Shown piece after piece: positions 26,486-36,200 of a stretch of DNA of 64,000 nucleotides (positions within the stretch are counted from its first letter, which is position 1; each line of letters opens with the position of its first letter). Origin of the DNA: Anaerolineales bacterium (GTDB taxonomy: Bacteria > Chloroflexota > Anaerolineae > Anaerolineales > Villigracilaceae). The stretch spans positions 81,258 through 145,257 of the forward strand of contig JADZCC010000034.1 in assembly GCA_020851785.1 (NCBI GenBank), written 5' to 3'. Both the position numbers and the translations under genes were made by a program. Under the pieces are notes generated by a model. It was not told the origin of the DNA and did no database searches. It saw nothing but the letters and a program-made list of their open reading frames with translations.

Positions 26486-26497
26486 ATCACCTCCTTT
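26486..26497 (-). promoter_or_regulatory. Perfect anti-SD complement in the SBP leader (Stab-SD-like)
   Basis: AAAGGAGGTGAT matches 12 nt complementary to the conserved 16S rRNA 3' end, yet lies 69 nt before the SBP start, which has its own GAGGAG. A similar site precedes the other SBP at 30503. It resembles 5' stabilising 30S-binding sites. Alternatively it could start a 22-codon leader at GGTGATG, but the spacing is too short for good initiation. Confidence 0.55.
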
Positions 26498-26546
26498 AAT
26501 TGCAAATTAGAAAAGGCTACCAGCGCGTACATCTGCCTAATACAAG

Positions 26547-26571
26547 CGCAAGTCGCCATAAGCGACTTGCG
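26547..26571. promoter_or_regulatory. Hairpin between the first and second transport clusters
   Basis: CGCAAGTCGC-CATAA-GCGACTTGCG, a perfect 10-bp stem 15 nt downstream of the DppC-like gene, without a T-run. It may be a weak terminator or an RNA-end stabiliser. Confidence 0.5.
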
Positions 26572-26585
26572 GAATGACCAGAAAA

Positions 26586-27572
26586 TTATTGAGAGCCGCG
26601 CATGCGAGGGTCCAGCGCGTCGCGCAAGCCGTCGCCGAGGAAGGTAAAGGAAAGCACGATCAGGGCGACGCAAACTGCGGGAGATAACAAAAGATAAGGC
26701 TGGGCATTAATCGAGGTCTGCCCGTCCAGCATCAGCGAGCCCCAACTGGTGATAAAAAAAGCGTCCGGGTTGGTGGTTGGCTTAAGCCCCAGCCCCAAAT
26801 ATCCGAGGATCGCTTCGGTAATGATCATGCCGGGGATCATAAACGAACCTTGCACAATGACCGGACCCCAAACGTTGGGCAGGAGGTGACGGAACATGAT
26901 TTGCGAATCTTTCACGCCAATGCTCCGCGCCGCTTCGACAAACTCCTTTTGTTTCAGCGAAAGCACCTGCCCGCGCACAATCCGCGCAATGCCCACCCAG
27001 TTGATCAACGCCAGCGCGAAAAATAAGAGGAAGAGCCCGTTCATAAACTGGCCAATCACGGTATCCCGCAGGGAAATCAACGCGATAATAAAAAACAAGA
27101 GGTCGGGAAAGCCATACATGATGTCGGTCAGGCGCATCAAAAAATTATCCCAACGCCCGCCGTAGTAGCCAGCCATCATGCCCACGAAAGTTCCAAGCGC
27201 AATGATGATAAACGTCGGCGCAAAACCCACCATCATCGAAACGCGCGAACCGTAGAGCACGCGGCTAAAGACGTCGCGCCCAAGGGTGTCGGTACCCAAG
27301 AGAAAATCCGCTTCGCCTTTTTTCCCATCTGCGGCTTTTTCAACCCAGGCTGGGGGGAGGAACCCCTTGCCGCTATTGAGCTGAATCGGGTTATGCGGGG
27401 AAAGGACGTTCGCAAAAATCGCCATTAACAGGAAGGAAACGATCAGGATGATTCCCAGCACAGCCACTTTGTTGCGGATCAGACGCCCCCAGGCTTCCTG
27501 CGCGGGCGTGCGCGAAACCTTCTTCTGCGTAGCGTCCAACGACGCGATGTGATTAACATTGCCAGTAGCCAT
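26586..27572 (-). CDS. Peptide ABC transporter permease (DppC/OppC type)
   Basis: 328 residues from the ATG at 27572, with GGAGGAG 7 nt upstream; the track start overlaps the B gene. About six membrane segments are seen, with a periplasmic loop carrying GTDTLGRDVFSRVLYGSRVS and the coupling segment KEFVEAARSIGVKDSQIMFRHLLPN. Standard length. It forms the import channel with the DppB-like protein encoded 4 nt upstream. Confidence 0.94.
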   Translation of the reverse strand: MATGNVNHIASLDATQKKVSRTPAQEAWGRLIRNKVAVLGIILIVSFLLMAIFANVLSPHNPIQLNSGKGFLPPAWVEKAADGKKGEADFLLGTDTLGRDVFSRVLYGSRVSMMVGFAPTFIIIALGTFVGMMAGYYGGRWDNFLMRLTDIMYGFPDLLFFIIALISLRDTVIGQFMNGLFLLFFALALINWVGIARIVRGQVLSLKQKEFVEAARSIGVKDSQIMFRHLLPNVWGPVIVQGSFMIPGMIITEAILGYLGLGLKPTTNPDAFFITSWGSLMLDGQTSINAQPYLLLSPAVCVALIVLSFTFLGDGLRDALDPRMRGSQ

Positions 27573-27576
27573 ACGC

Positions 27577-28578
27577 CTACTCCTCCAACCGAATACGCGG
27601 ATCAATCAGCACGTATAGAAAGTCCACGCTCAAATTCGCCAACGAAACCATTAACACATACAGTAAAGTTGTGCCCAGAATCATGGAGTAGTCGCGCTGG
27701 GAAATCGCAGTGACATAAGCGCGACCCATGCCAGGAAAACTGAACATCGTTTCAATAATGAAAGAACCGGTCACTAAACCAGCCAAAGCGGGTCCTAAAA
27801 TTGTGGTGACTGGAATGAGCGCATTCCGTAACATGTGACGCCAAATCACCACGCGTTCATGCAGGCCCTTCGCGCGGGCAGTGCGGATGTAATCCTGCCG
27901 TAAAACCTCGAGCATGGAGGCCCGCGTCAGGCGCGCAGTAAATGCCAATGTGCCAAAACCTAAAACGACGGCCGGTAAAACCCAAGCTTTAACTTCGTCC
28001 CAGTTTTTAGGGACCACGCTGACCCAATGTAAACCTGTGGCAAAAATAATAATCAGAAAAATAGCCATCACAAAATTAGGGACGGAGATCCCAATTGAGG
28101 AGATAAATCCACTCAAGTAGTCCGCCCAGGAATTTTGCTTTAACGCCGCCAAAATGCCCGCTGGGATTCCCAACACGATGGCAAAGGCTAAAGAGATCAG
28201 CCCCAGGCGCAGAGAATATCCAAAGCGGCTATATTCGAAGCTTTTGCCCTTGGGCGGCTTAAAAAGAATATCTTGAACTGAACTCCCCCGCACGCGATAA
28301 GAAGGTCCTAAATTACCGCAAATCACCCCACAGACAAACTTGCCGTCCTTGGCGCTCACGTCTCCGAAGACGTAAGCGGTAAACTGCCTCCAGAGGGGTT
28401 TATCCAGACCATAATAGGCATTCAAAACTTTCTGAGTGCCGGCGTCCACCTGACGGGCGCTTAAATCGCGATCCCACGGTCCACCAGGGGCGGCGTGCAT
28501 TAAAACAAAAGTAATCAACGCCACGATAAATAATACCGGGAAGAGCCAAAGAAAACGCCTGATGAAATAGGTGGACAT
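27577..28578 (-). CDS. Peptide ABC transporter permease (DppB/OppB type)
   Basis: 333 residues starting MSTYFIRRFLWLFPVLFIVALITFVLMHAAPGGPWD, a typical DppB N-terminus. Coupling segment RQDYIRTARAKGLHERVVIWRHMLRNALIP; ends YVLIDPRIRLEE. The SD CAGGAG is 8 nt before the ATG. It follows the SBP gene after a perfect hairpin, so it is probably made in lower amount than the SBP. Confidence 0.94.
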   Translation of the reverse strand: MSTYFIRRFLWLFPVLFIVALITFVLMHAAPGGPWDRDLSARQVDAGTQKVLNAYYGLDKPLWRQFTAYVFGDVSAKDGKFVCGVICGNLGPSYRVRGSSVQDILFKPPKGKSFEYSRFGYSLRLGLISLAFAIVLGIPAGILAALKQNSWADYLSGFISSIGISVPNFVMAIFLIIIFATGLHWVSVVPKNWDEVKAWVLPAVVLGFGTLAFTARLTRASMLEVLRQDYIRTARAKGLHERVVIWRHMLRNALIPVTTILGPALAGLVTGSFIIETMFSFPGMGRAYVTAISQRDYSMILGTTLLYVLMVSLANLSVDFLYVLIDPRIRLEE

Positions 28579-28618
28579 GTTTCAATCTCCTGACGAGCGC
28601 TGACGCACAAAATCAAGG

Positions 28619-28647
28619 CAGGCTGGCCCAAAATTTGGGCCAGCCTG
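28619..28647. promoter_or_regulatory. Perfect palindromic hairpin after the 587-aa SBP gene
   Basis: CAGGCTGGCCCAAA-A-TTTGGGCCAGCCTG gives 14-bp arms around one base, between SBP and permease genes, with no T-run. It occupies the same place as the hairpin at 23804 in the other cluster. Confidence 0.65.
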
Positions 28648-28658
28648 TTTATTACAAA

Positions 28659-30422
28659 TTACTGAGTGGGTTCAGAAACGGTGATGGAAAGCGGGTCGTT
28701 ATCGCCAATCCAGCCGGAATCCATGGGGGTTTGGTGTAAGCCAGTCACCCAGGGTTTGACCAGATAGGTGTTCACGTTGTTCCACATGAAGGCCACAGGA
28801 GCGCCAGCGACAAGCATATCTTGCGCTTGCTTGTAGAGGTCAGCGCGCTTGGCAGGGTCGAGTTCGCCGTCAGCTTGCAACAGCAAAGCGTCCAATTCCG
28901 GGTTGGAGTAGCCAATGCGTTCGCCGAACGCGCCGGTCTTCCAATAGACGCTGAGCCAGTTTTGTGGATCTGGGTAGTCCGCGCACCAGCCGAGGATGAA
29001 CATTTGCGGAGCGGTGTTCACGTCCTTGGTCAGGCCGGTGTAGGTGGTGGGTTCAACGGGGTTGAGCGGAATGTCAATGCCCAAAACTTCCTTCCACTTG
29101 GCAACCAGCCATTCGTTGCGGGTGCGGTTGCGTGGGGTGTCGGAGAAGGTGTCGGTGATTTCAATGGCTTTGCCATCGGTACCGATCAATTTGCCGCCTT
29201 CAACTTTGTAGCCAGCGTCGGTCAAAGTTTGGAGAGCCTTGGCGGCATCGTAGCCCCAGCGGGTTTCGCCATCTTGGTAGCCTGGGAAGCCCTTCGGAAT
29301 CCAGGTCAAGGTGGGGGAACCAAGTCCCTTGAGCACGTCGGTCACCCAGCCTTCGCGATCCAAAGCATAGGCAAACGCCTCGCGAACTTTAGGATCGTTG
29401 AAGGGGGCTTTCAATTGGTGGAACATCACGGCGAAAGTACAAGAGCCGGGGTAGATGTTGGCTTCCTTGCTCAAGACCGGGTCCGCTTGCACGGTGGCGA
29501 GGTCTTCAGCGGCCAAGCCGTTGATGTCCAATTCGTTGTTCTTGTAGGCTTCGAAGGCCACTGCGCCGTCGGTGATGAAGGAATAGTCCAAATCATAGGT
29601 CGGAACGCCAGCCCAATAGTGTTCGTTGGGGGTGAAGTGAACGTTCACGCCTTGTTCGAGGTTGGAAACCACGAAAGGACCATTGCCCAAGTGATTGGCG
29701 CCGTCTAACCACCAGGTGTCGCCGCCAGCTTCGATCAATTCTTGCTTGGCGGGGAAGGTCACCCACAAGGAAGCGACGGTGTGGAAGTAAGGAGCAGGTT
29801 GCGGGAATTTGAGGGTGAGGGTATTGCAGTCCGCATCTTCATATCCAGTACAAGCGGCGCCGTCGGCATGGGAAGCCTTGACGCTTTCCATCACAGCGGC
29901 TTTTTCGTCATCGCAACTCTCGGTACAAGTGCGCCAGGCGGCCGCGCCGAGGATGTCGTCCGTAATCGCGGCGTATTCGCCAGCGGTGGCGGGGTCAATG
30001 TTGCGGTGCAGGGAATACTCAAAGCGAGCGGCGTTCAGCAAAGAACCATCGCTATAAGTCAGGCCTGAGCGCAGGGTGAAGGCCAATTCCGTGGCGTCGT
30101 CGTTGTACTTCCAGGATTCCGCGGCGGCCGGGACGGTATTGAGATCGCCATCCAAGCGGGTCAAACCTTCGTAAGCCATTTTCAAAACGGCGATTTCATT
30201 CACGAAGGATGATTTTTGTGGGTCGAGCATGTCTGGGAAAGAACCCAGGTTCACGCGCAGGGTGCCGTGATAGGCAGGCGCTTCGGTCGCGGCGGGAGCA
30301 TCAGTGGCGACAGGAGCATCGGTGGCGGCTGGGGCCTGGGTCGCCGGAGCGGGAGTTCCGCACGCGGCGAGGACCATGCTAGCCATCACCAAAAGGCTCA
30401 ACAGAGTAAAAAATTTACGCAT
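28659..30422 (-). CDS. Family-5 peptide-binding lipoprotein
   Basis: 587 residues, regular length and order: lipobox VLAACGTP, Ala/Pro tether, GTLRVNLGSFPDMLDPQKSSFVNE, SGLTYSDGSLLNAARFEYSL, GNGPFVVSNLEQG, FNDPKVREAFAYALDREGWVTDVL. The signal peptide is nearly identical to that of the 854-residue SBP (MRKxFTLLSLLVxASM), and the two 5' leaders share GAGGAGAAA and the distant anti-SD match, suggesting common origin or gene conversion of the 5' region. It is the likely receptor for the D-F-B-C transporter around it. Confidence 0.94.
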   Translation of the reverse strand: MRKFFTLLSLLVMASMVLAACGTPAPATQAPAATDAPVATDAPAATEAPAYHGTLRVNLGSFPDMLDPQKSSFVNEIAVLKMAYEGLTRLDGDLNTVPAAAESWKYNDDATELAFTLRSGLTYSDGSLLNAARFEYSLHRNIDPATAGEYAAITDDILGAAAWRTCTESCDDEKAAVMESVKASHADGAACTGYEDADCNTLTLKFPQPAPYFHTVASLWVTFPAKQELIEAGGDTWWLDGANHLGNGPFVVSNLEQGVNVHFTPNEHYWAGVPTYDLDYSFITDGAVAFEAYKNNELDINGLAAEDLATVQADPVLSKEANIYPGSCTFAVMFHQLKAPFNDPKVREAFAYALDREGWVTDVLKGLGSPTLTWIPKGFPGYQDGETRWGYDAAKALQTLTDAGYKVEGGKLIGTDGKAIEITDTFSDTPRNRTRNEWLVAKWKEVLGIDIPLNPVEPTTYTGLTKDVNTAPQMFILGWCADYPDPQNWLSVYWKTGAFGERIGYSNPELDALLLQADGELDPAKRADLYKQAQDMLVAGAPVAFMWNNVNTYLVKPWVTGLHQTPMDSGWIGDNDPLSITVSEPTQ

Positions 30423-30502
30423 TTTTCTTTCTCCTCATAAAATTTGGTAACAGTTAACGAACACGACAATTGAGCGAAGGATAAATTAACAACCTGTGTC
30501 GC

Positions 30503-30514
30503 ATCACCTCCTTT
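30503..30514 (-). promoter_or_regulatory. Perfect anti-SD complement in the second SBP leader (Stab-SD-like)
   Basis: AAAGGAGGTGAT, 81 nt before the SBP start, with the same flanking GC as the site at 26486. The SBP has a separate SD, GAGGAG, near its ATG. Confidence 0.55.
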
Positions 30515-30531
30515 CAAGGGGGATCTAAAAA

Positions 30532-31524
30532 TTATACAAATCGTTCGGCAAAGTGACAAGCCACAAAATGGCCCGGCTTTAATTCGCGGAATTCAGGACG
30601 TTCTTCGGCGCAAACTTTTTCGGCGATGGGACAGCGCGTGCGGAAGCGACAGCCCGACGGCGGGTTGACCGGCGAAGGCACATCGCCTTCCAACAAAATG
30701 CGCTTGCGCTTTGATTCCAGAATCGGGTCTGGAATTGGCACAGCGGAAAGGAGCGCCTGCGTATAAGGGTGTAACGGATTGGTGTACAAAGCGTCGCTAT
30801 CGGCAAGTTCCATCATCACGCCCAAATACATCACCGCCACGCGATCGCTGATGTGACGCACCATGGAAAGATCATGCGCGATAAAGAGATAGGTTAAACC
30901 AAATTGCTCCTGCAATTCCTGCAAGAGGTTAATCACCTGAGATTGAATCGAAACATCCAAAGCGGAAATCGGTTCGTCGCAGACGATGAACGGCGGCTGA
31001 AGCGCCACGGCCCGCGCAATCCCAATGCGCTGACGTTGCCCGCCGGAAAACTCATGTGGATAGCGGCTGGCAAAGGAAGGATTCAGGCGCACCAATTCGA
31101 GCAGTTGCGCAACGCGATCCTGCACTTCCGCGCCCTTGGCGATTCCATGCACCACCAACGGCTCGCCGATGATTTCGCCCACCGTCATCCGCGGATTTAA
31201 ACTCGCATACGGGTCTTGAAAGATCATCTGCATTTTTCGCCGCATCAGGCGCAATTCTTCGCCTTTTAATTCAACCAGGTTTTTCCCGTCAAAATTGACT
31301 TTGCCGCTGTTCGGGCGGTGCAGTTGTAAAATGGCGCGACCCGTAGTGGATTTACCGCACCCCGACTCGCCCACCAACCCCAACGTTTCGCCTTTATGCA
31401 CTTCAAAGGAAATGCCATCCACCGCGTGGACTGCGCCAACTTGTTTGCGAAACAAGCCTTTGTAAATTGGAAAGTGCATTTTTAAGTCTTCGACTTGCAA
31501 AAGCGCTTCTGGTTTCGTAGTCAT
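30532..31524 (-). CDS. Peptide ABC transporter ATP-binding protein (DppF type)
   Basis: 330 residues: Walker [13 protein letters not shown], signature [12 protein letters not shown], Walker [14 protein letters not shown]-terminal [15 protein letters not shown]. The start overlaps the stop of the D-type gene as TAATG. Confidence 0.94.
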   Translation of the reverse strand: MTTKPEALLQVEDLKMHFPIYKGLFRKQVGAVHAVDGISFEVHKGETLGLVGESGCGKSTTGRAILQLHRPNSGKVNFDGKNLVELKGEELRLMRRKMQMIFQDPYASLNPRMTVGEIIGEPLVVHGIAKGAEVQDRVAQLLELVRLNPSFASRYPHEFSGGQRQRIGIARAVALQPPFIVCDEPISALDVSIQSQVINLLQELQEQFGLTYLFIAHDLSMVRHISDRVAVMYLGVMMELADSDALYTNPLHPYTQALLSAVPIPDPILESKRKRILLEGDVPSPVNPPSGCRFRTRCPIAEKVCAEERPEFRELKPGHFVACHFAERFV

Positions 31525-32513
31525 TAACGCGCTCTCCCAGTTTTAGTATCTACCCAGCAAGCCACACGATGTTCCGTGCCAACCGTTTCCAACATTGGGT
31601 TTTCCTTCCAACAGCGCTCCATGGCCCACTTACAGCGCGGCGCAAACGGACAGGCCGTCGGCTTCTCATACAAGACGGGCGGCAAACCCTCAATCGAAGT
31701 TAACTTCTTGCCTTCTTTTTGATCCAAGCGCGGGATACTACCGAGCAATCCCAGCGTATACGGATGCGTAGGATTGGCGTACAACTCATTCACCGGCGCT
31801 TCTTCAACCACAAAGCCGCCATACATCACCACCACGCGTTGCGCCAGCCCGGCCACAATGCCGAGGTCGTGCGTAATCCAAATGATGGCCATGCCGATCT
31901 CGTCGCGCAGGCGTTTTACCAGTTCCACAATCTGCGCCTGAATGGTGACATCCAACGCCGTGGTTGGTTCGTCGGCAATCAAAATTTGCGGACTGCAAGA
32001 CAAGCCCATCGCGATCATCACGCGCTGACGCATGCCGCCAGAAAATTGATGCGGGTAATCATCCAGCCGGTCTTTCGGATTCGGAATGCCCACCATGGCC
32101 AGCAATTCCGCCACGCGATCGCGCGCCTGCGTACGCGACATGCCCACGTGCAACATCAACGGTTCTTCCAGTTGTTTGCCAACCGTCAAGACCGGGTTCA
32201 ATGAAGTCATTGGGTCTTGAAAGACCATGCTAATTTGCGCGCCGCGCACATGCCGCAGTTCCTCAGCGGACATTTTCAAAAGGTCGCGGCCAAAGAACAA
32301 GGCCTCGCCAGCCGTCACCTTACCGGGAGGCGACGGAACCAATCCCATGACTGATAACATCGTTACGCTTTTTCCACATCCACTTTCCCCCACCACCGCC
32401 AATGTTTCGCTTTCCTTCAAACCAAATGAAACTCCATTCACGGCGTGAACAGTTCCATCTGGCGTCTTGAACTGTGTTTCAAGGCCCTTTATATCCAGCA
32501 AAAAATCAGGCAT
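31524..32513 (-). CDS. Peptide ABC transporter ATP-binding protein (DppD type)
   Basis: 329 residues from the ATG at 32513, with AAGGA 8 nt upstream; the track TTG at 32519 overlaps that spacer. Walker [12 protein letters not shown], signature [12 protein letters not shown], Walker [14 protein letters not shown]-terminal [15 protein letters not shown]. First gene of the first cluster, behind a good promoter at 32592-32619. Confidence 0.94.
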   Translation of the reverse strand: MPDFLLDIKGLETQFKTPDGTVHAVNGVSFGLKESETLAVVGESGCGKSVTMLSVMGLVPSPPGKVTAGEALFFGRDLLKMSAEELRHVRGAQISMVFQDPMTSLNPVLTVGKQLEEPLMLHVGMSRTQARDRVAELLAMVGIPNPKDRLDDYPHQFSGGMRQRVMIAMGLSCSPQILIADEPTTALDVTIQAQIVELVKRLRDEIGMAIIWITHDLGIVAGLAQRVVVMYGGFVVEEAPVNELYANPTHPYTLGLLGSIPRLDQKEGKKLTSIEGLPPVLYEKPTACPFAPRCKWAMERCWKENPMLETVGTEHRVACWVDTKTGRAR

Positions 32514-32591
32514 CCGCAAGTCCTTCTCTAACTTTAGGATTTTTTATTTTCGGCGTACTCGGATTCAGGCCCGCGCCTGAAAGCAGGGGAA

Positions 32592-32619
32592 ATTATACCT
32601 AATTCTTTTCGAGCGTCAA
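32592..32619 (-). promoter_or_regulatory. Sigma-70-type promoter of the first transport cluster
   Basis: TTGACG, 16 nt, TATAAT on the minus strand; predicted start near 32585, leaving a leader of about 70 nt. Between this promoter and the divergent one at 32722 the DNA holds no recognisable gene. Confidence 0.75.
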
Positions 32620-32721
32620 ATGAATTATTTTACCAAACACGCTCCCCATTGAGCGGGACGCGCCGCGCCGCCCTACCCCAAGCCTGCTCCTACATTAAAT
32701 GGCATTTCCCCAGCCCAGGCA

Positions 32722-32750
32722 TTGACACGCCTCACCGCATCCCATAGAAT
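32722..32750 (+). promoter_or_regulatory. Consensus promoter of mscL
   Basis: TTGACA, 17 nt, TAGAAT, 29 nt before the mscL ATG, followed by the SD AAGGAGGAG. Confidence 0.82.
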
Positions 32751-32779
32751 AAAAAATATCGCTTTACAAGGAGGAGCAA

Positions 32780-33169
32780 ATGCTCAAAGAATTCAAAGCT
32801 TTTATCATGCGCGGAAACGTACTGGACCTGGCGATTGCCGTCATCATCGGCGGCGCCTTCGGCAAAATCGTCAGTTCGCTCGTAGCCGACATCCTCATGC
32901 CAATCATCGGGCTGATCATGGGCGGCGTGGATTTCAGCGGGCTGGCCCTCACCATCGGCGAAGCCAAAATCACCTACGGCGTGTTCATCAACAATGTGAT
33001 TGACTTTCTGATCATCGCCTTCGTCATTTTCTTAATCGTCAAATCCGCCAACGCCCTCAAAAAGCCGGAACCTGCCGCCGCGCCCACTACCAAAGACTGC
33101 CCGTATTGCTACAGCGCCATCGCCCTCAAAGCCACGCGTTGCCCGCACTGCACTTCAGAAATAAAATAA
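32780..33169 (+). CDS. mscL: Large-conductance mechanosensitive channel with C-terminal zinc ribbon
   Basis: 129 residues. The N-terminal helix and TM1 ([40 protein letters not shown]) and TM2 ([23 protein letters not shown]) are classic MscL; the channel opens under membrane tension to protect against osmotic downshift. The usual C-terminal helical bundle is replaced by a Pro/Ala linker and a CPYC...CPHC zinc ribbon, likely cytoplasmic, which could bind metal or a partner. It has its own promoter, and a strong hairpin follows. Confidence 0.95.
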   Translation: MLKEFKAFIMRGNVLDLAIAVIIGGAFGKIVSSLVADILMPIIGLIMGGVDFSGLALTIGEAKITYGVFINNVIDFLIIAFVIFLIVKSANALKKPEPAAAPTTKDCPYCYSAIALKATRCPHCTSEIK

Positions 33170-33192
33170 TTTTTAATCGGTTTCAATTTCCA

Positions 33193-33226
33193 TGCTCTGA
33201 CGCAGGTCGCGGCCTGCGTCAGAGCA
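33193..33226. terminator. Hairpin between mscL and uvrD
   Basis: TGCTCTGACGCAGG-TCGCGG-CCTGCGTCAGAGCA, a perfect 14-bp stem followed by TTTATAAT. It probably ends mscL transcription; its 3' flank contains the uvrD -10 box. Confidence 0.65.
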
Positions 33227-33228
33227 TT

Positions 33229-33234
33229 TATAAT
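33229..33234 (+). promoter_or_regulatory. -10 box of uvrD, leaderless arrangement
   Basis: TATAAT, 6 nt (ACCGAC), then ATG at 33241. It fixes the start at 33241 and not the track start at 33106, which lies inside mscL. Confidence 0.65.
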
Positions 33235-33240
33235 ACCGAC

Positions 33241-36200
33241 ATGGATTTCCTCAATAAACTAAACCCTCAACAAAAAAGCGCAGTCACAGCCGGGGAAGGT
33301 CCGGTTTTGGTCGTCGCCGGGCCGGGGTCCGGGAAGACGCGCGTACTCACACAACGCATCGCCTATCTGATCGCCAATCAAGGCGTGCGCCCGTGGCAAA
33401 TCCTCGCCGTCACCTTCACCAACAAAGCCGCCAAAGAAATGCAAGAGCGGGTGAAGGCGATGTTAAATGAGCAAGCCATTGAAGGGATGATGATTGGCAC
33501 GTTTCACTCGATCTGCACGCGCATTTTACGGCGGGAAGCCGAACACCTGCCGATCGAATCGAATTTCGTGATTTTTGATTCTGACGATCAGGAACGAATC
33601 GTCAAGACGATTATCAAGGAATTTAACCTCAACGAGAAGTTATATCGCGCCAACAGCGTCCACGCTTCAATTTCCCGCGCCAAAAACGAATTAATCCCAG
33701 CCGACGATTATCCGATTAACACCTATCGCGATGAAGTCGTCAAGCGCGTCTATGCCGAATATCAAAAACGGCTGGTCTCCATGAACGCCGTGGATTTTGA
33801 CGATATCCTCTTCTACGCCACGCGCCTGCTGGAAGACGTGCCAGCCGTGCGCGAAAAATATGCGCAACGCTTTCGGCATGTGCTGGTGGACGAATTTCAA
33901 GACACCAACAGCGCGCAATATGCGCTGGTAAAAAGCCTTTCTTCGCATCATCGAAATATCTTTTGCGTCGGCGACCCGGACCAATGCTTTCCGGGGGATG
34001 TGAAAATTCAGACCCCGCATGGGCAGAAGAAGATTGAAGACATTAAACGCGGCGATGAGGTCATCGCCGCCAGCGGACGCGGCTCGGTAATGACGGCTTC
34101 CGTAGCCCATGCAGGAAAAAGGATATTTAAGGGCAACCTCGTCCGCGTTAAAACAAAAAGCGGCCAGATTATCCGCGCAACGCCCAACCACATTATGTTT
34201 GCCCGGTTGGGAATGAAGCCGGGCTTGCATTACGTCTATCTGATGTACCGCAAAGACAAGGGCTATCGGGTTGGCATTGCCTCGCATGCCCGGAGCGACG
34301 GCGCTTCGCTAAAAATTGGATTGCAGGTTCGCAGTAATCAGGAAAACGCCCACAAAATGTGGGTCCTGAAAGTTTGTTCAGATCGCAACGAAGCCCATTA
34401 CTGGGAAGCGTACTATTCGACATCGTATGGCGTTCCAACCAGCGTGTTTCATGTACGCGGACGCCGAATGCGCATGTCGCAAGAATACATCAACCGGCTG
34501 TTTACCGAAATTAACACAGATGAAAATGCCCATCAACTATTGACCGATCTCGGCATGGATTTAAAATACCCGCACTACATTCCACAAGGCACGTTCAGAA
34601 ACATTGTTAATTTACGTTACTTTGGCGACGGCAGAATTACCGAAGAATCCCCCTGGCACGCTCATCGCGTGGACTTGTGGAGTAGCGACGAGCGCCTCGG
34701 CAGGCAACTCAAGGCGGATGGCTACAAACCCCGTACGCGCAGTCGCAACCACTGGCGCATTGGCGTCAACCGCTTGCAGTACGACGATACTCAAGACGTC
34801 GCGCAAAAATTAAGCGAAGCCGCCAATGACGCTGAAATTGTGACGGGCGCATTCCTTGTAGACAAAGGCGCATCTCCAATCGCCAATAAATTCAACCTCA
34901 TGCCCGCCAGCCACTTACACCCATCCATGATTGTAGCCATCGAAAAGCAGGGAAAGATCGTCGAAGACGAGATCGTGGAAGTGACTCACGAGCCCTACAA
35001 CGGAACCGTCTATGACTTTGAAGTGAAAAATCTGCACAACTATATCGCCAATGGCGTCGTCGTCCACAACTCGGTGTATGCCTGGCGCGGGGCGGACTAT
35101 CGCAACGTGCGCCGCTTTGAACAGGATCACCGCGACGCCACCGTAGTTTTGCTCGAACAAAACTATCGCTCGCGCCAAAACATTTTAGACGCGGCCATGA
35201 GCGTGATTGACCGCGCTCAAAACCGGCGCAAGAAAAAACTTTTCAGCGATCGCGGCGCGGGCGAAAAAATCTTCTTCTACGAAGCGCGGGACGATTACGG
35301 CGAAGCCGCGTTTGTGGTGGACACCATCGCGCAGTTGGTCGCCTCCAGCGAGTTTGAGCCGCGCGATTGCGCCGTGATGTATCGCACCAACGCCATGTCG
35401 CGTTTAATTGAAGAAGCCTTTTTACAGGCGCGACTTCCCTATAAATTAGTCGGCGCGCAACGCTTTTACGGCCGCCGCGAAGTGAAAGACATGATCGCCT
35501 TCATGCGCCTCGTCCACAACCCAGCGGACGAAGCCAGCCTGGATCGCATCATCAACGTGCCGCCGCGCGGCGTGGGCGAAAAAACGTTAACCACGCTCCA
35601 CGTCGTCGCCCGCCAGAACCACGTCTCGCCTGCCAGCATTTTGCTCGACCTGGCGCGCGGCTCCGATTCTCCATATTACAAATCCTTCACCGGCCGCGCC
35701 GCGCTTCCGCTGGCAGATTTTGGCGGCCTGTTTGCCAACTGGCGCGCGCTCGCGCAAACCGGCTCCGTTTCCGCGCTGTTCGACCAAATCGCCAAAGACA
35801 TTAATTATCAAGCCTACATCAAAGACGACGATTCAGAAGAAAGCGCCGACCGCTGGGAAAACGTGCAAGAACTGCGCCGTCTCGCGCAGGAATACGACAC
35901 GCGCACAATGGACGAGTTCCTCGAAAACATCGCGCTCATCGCCGACCAAGACACCATCACCGACAATAACGCGCCCACCTTGCTCACGCTTCACGCCGCC
36001 AAAGGGCTGGAGTATGGCGTGGTCTTCATCGTTGGGCTGGACGACGGCATCATTCCGCACAGCCGCTCATTCGACGAACCCGAACAAATGGAAGAAGAAC
36101 GTCGCCTCTTTTATGTCGGCCTCACCCGCGCCAAAGATCGCCTCTATTTGCTCAGAGCCATTCAACGCGGCGGGCGCGGCATGAGCGAAGAAACTTTCCC

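Noticed and set aside
26419-26673. 84-codon minus-strand ORF between SBP and permease genes
   Set aside because: It overlaps the DppC end and contains the hairpin and anti-SD site; no protein-like features. A 22-codon leader within it remains possible but is weakly supported.
28821-29708. Plus-strand ORF of 295 codons opposite the 587-residue SBP
   Set aside because: Antisense shadow of a clear SBP gene; Gly/Val-rich, no motif, no SD.
33106-33240. Track start of the uvrD ORF at 33106
   Set aside because: It lies inside mscL in another frame and crosses the intergenic hairpin; TATAAT-N6-ATG at 33241 and the family N-terminus fix the later start.
33691-34287. Minus-strand ORF of 198 codons opposite uvrD and its intein
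   Set aside because: Antisense to well supported coding sequence, no recognisable motif.
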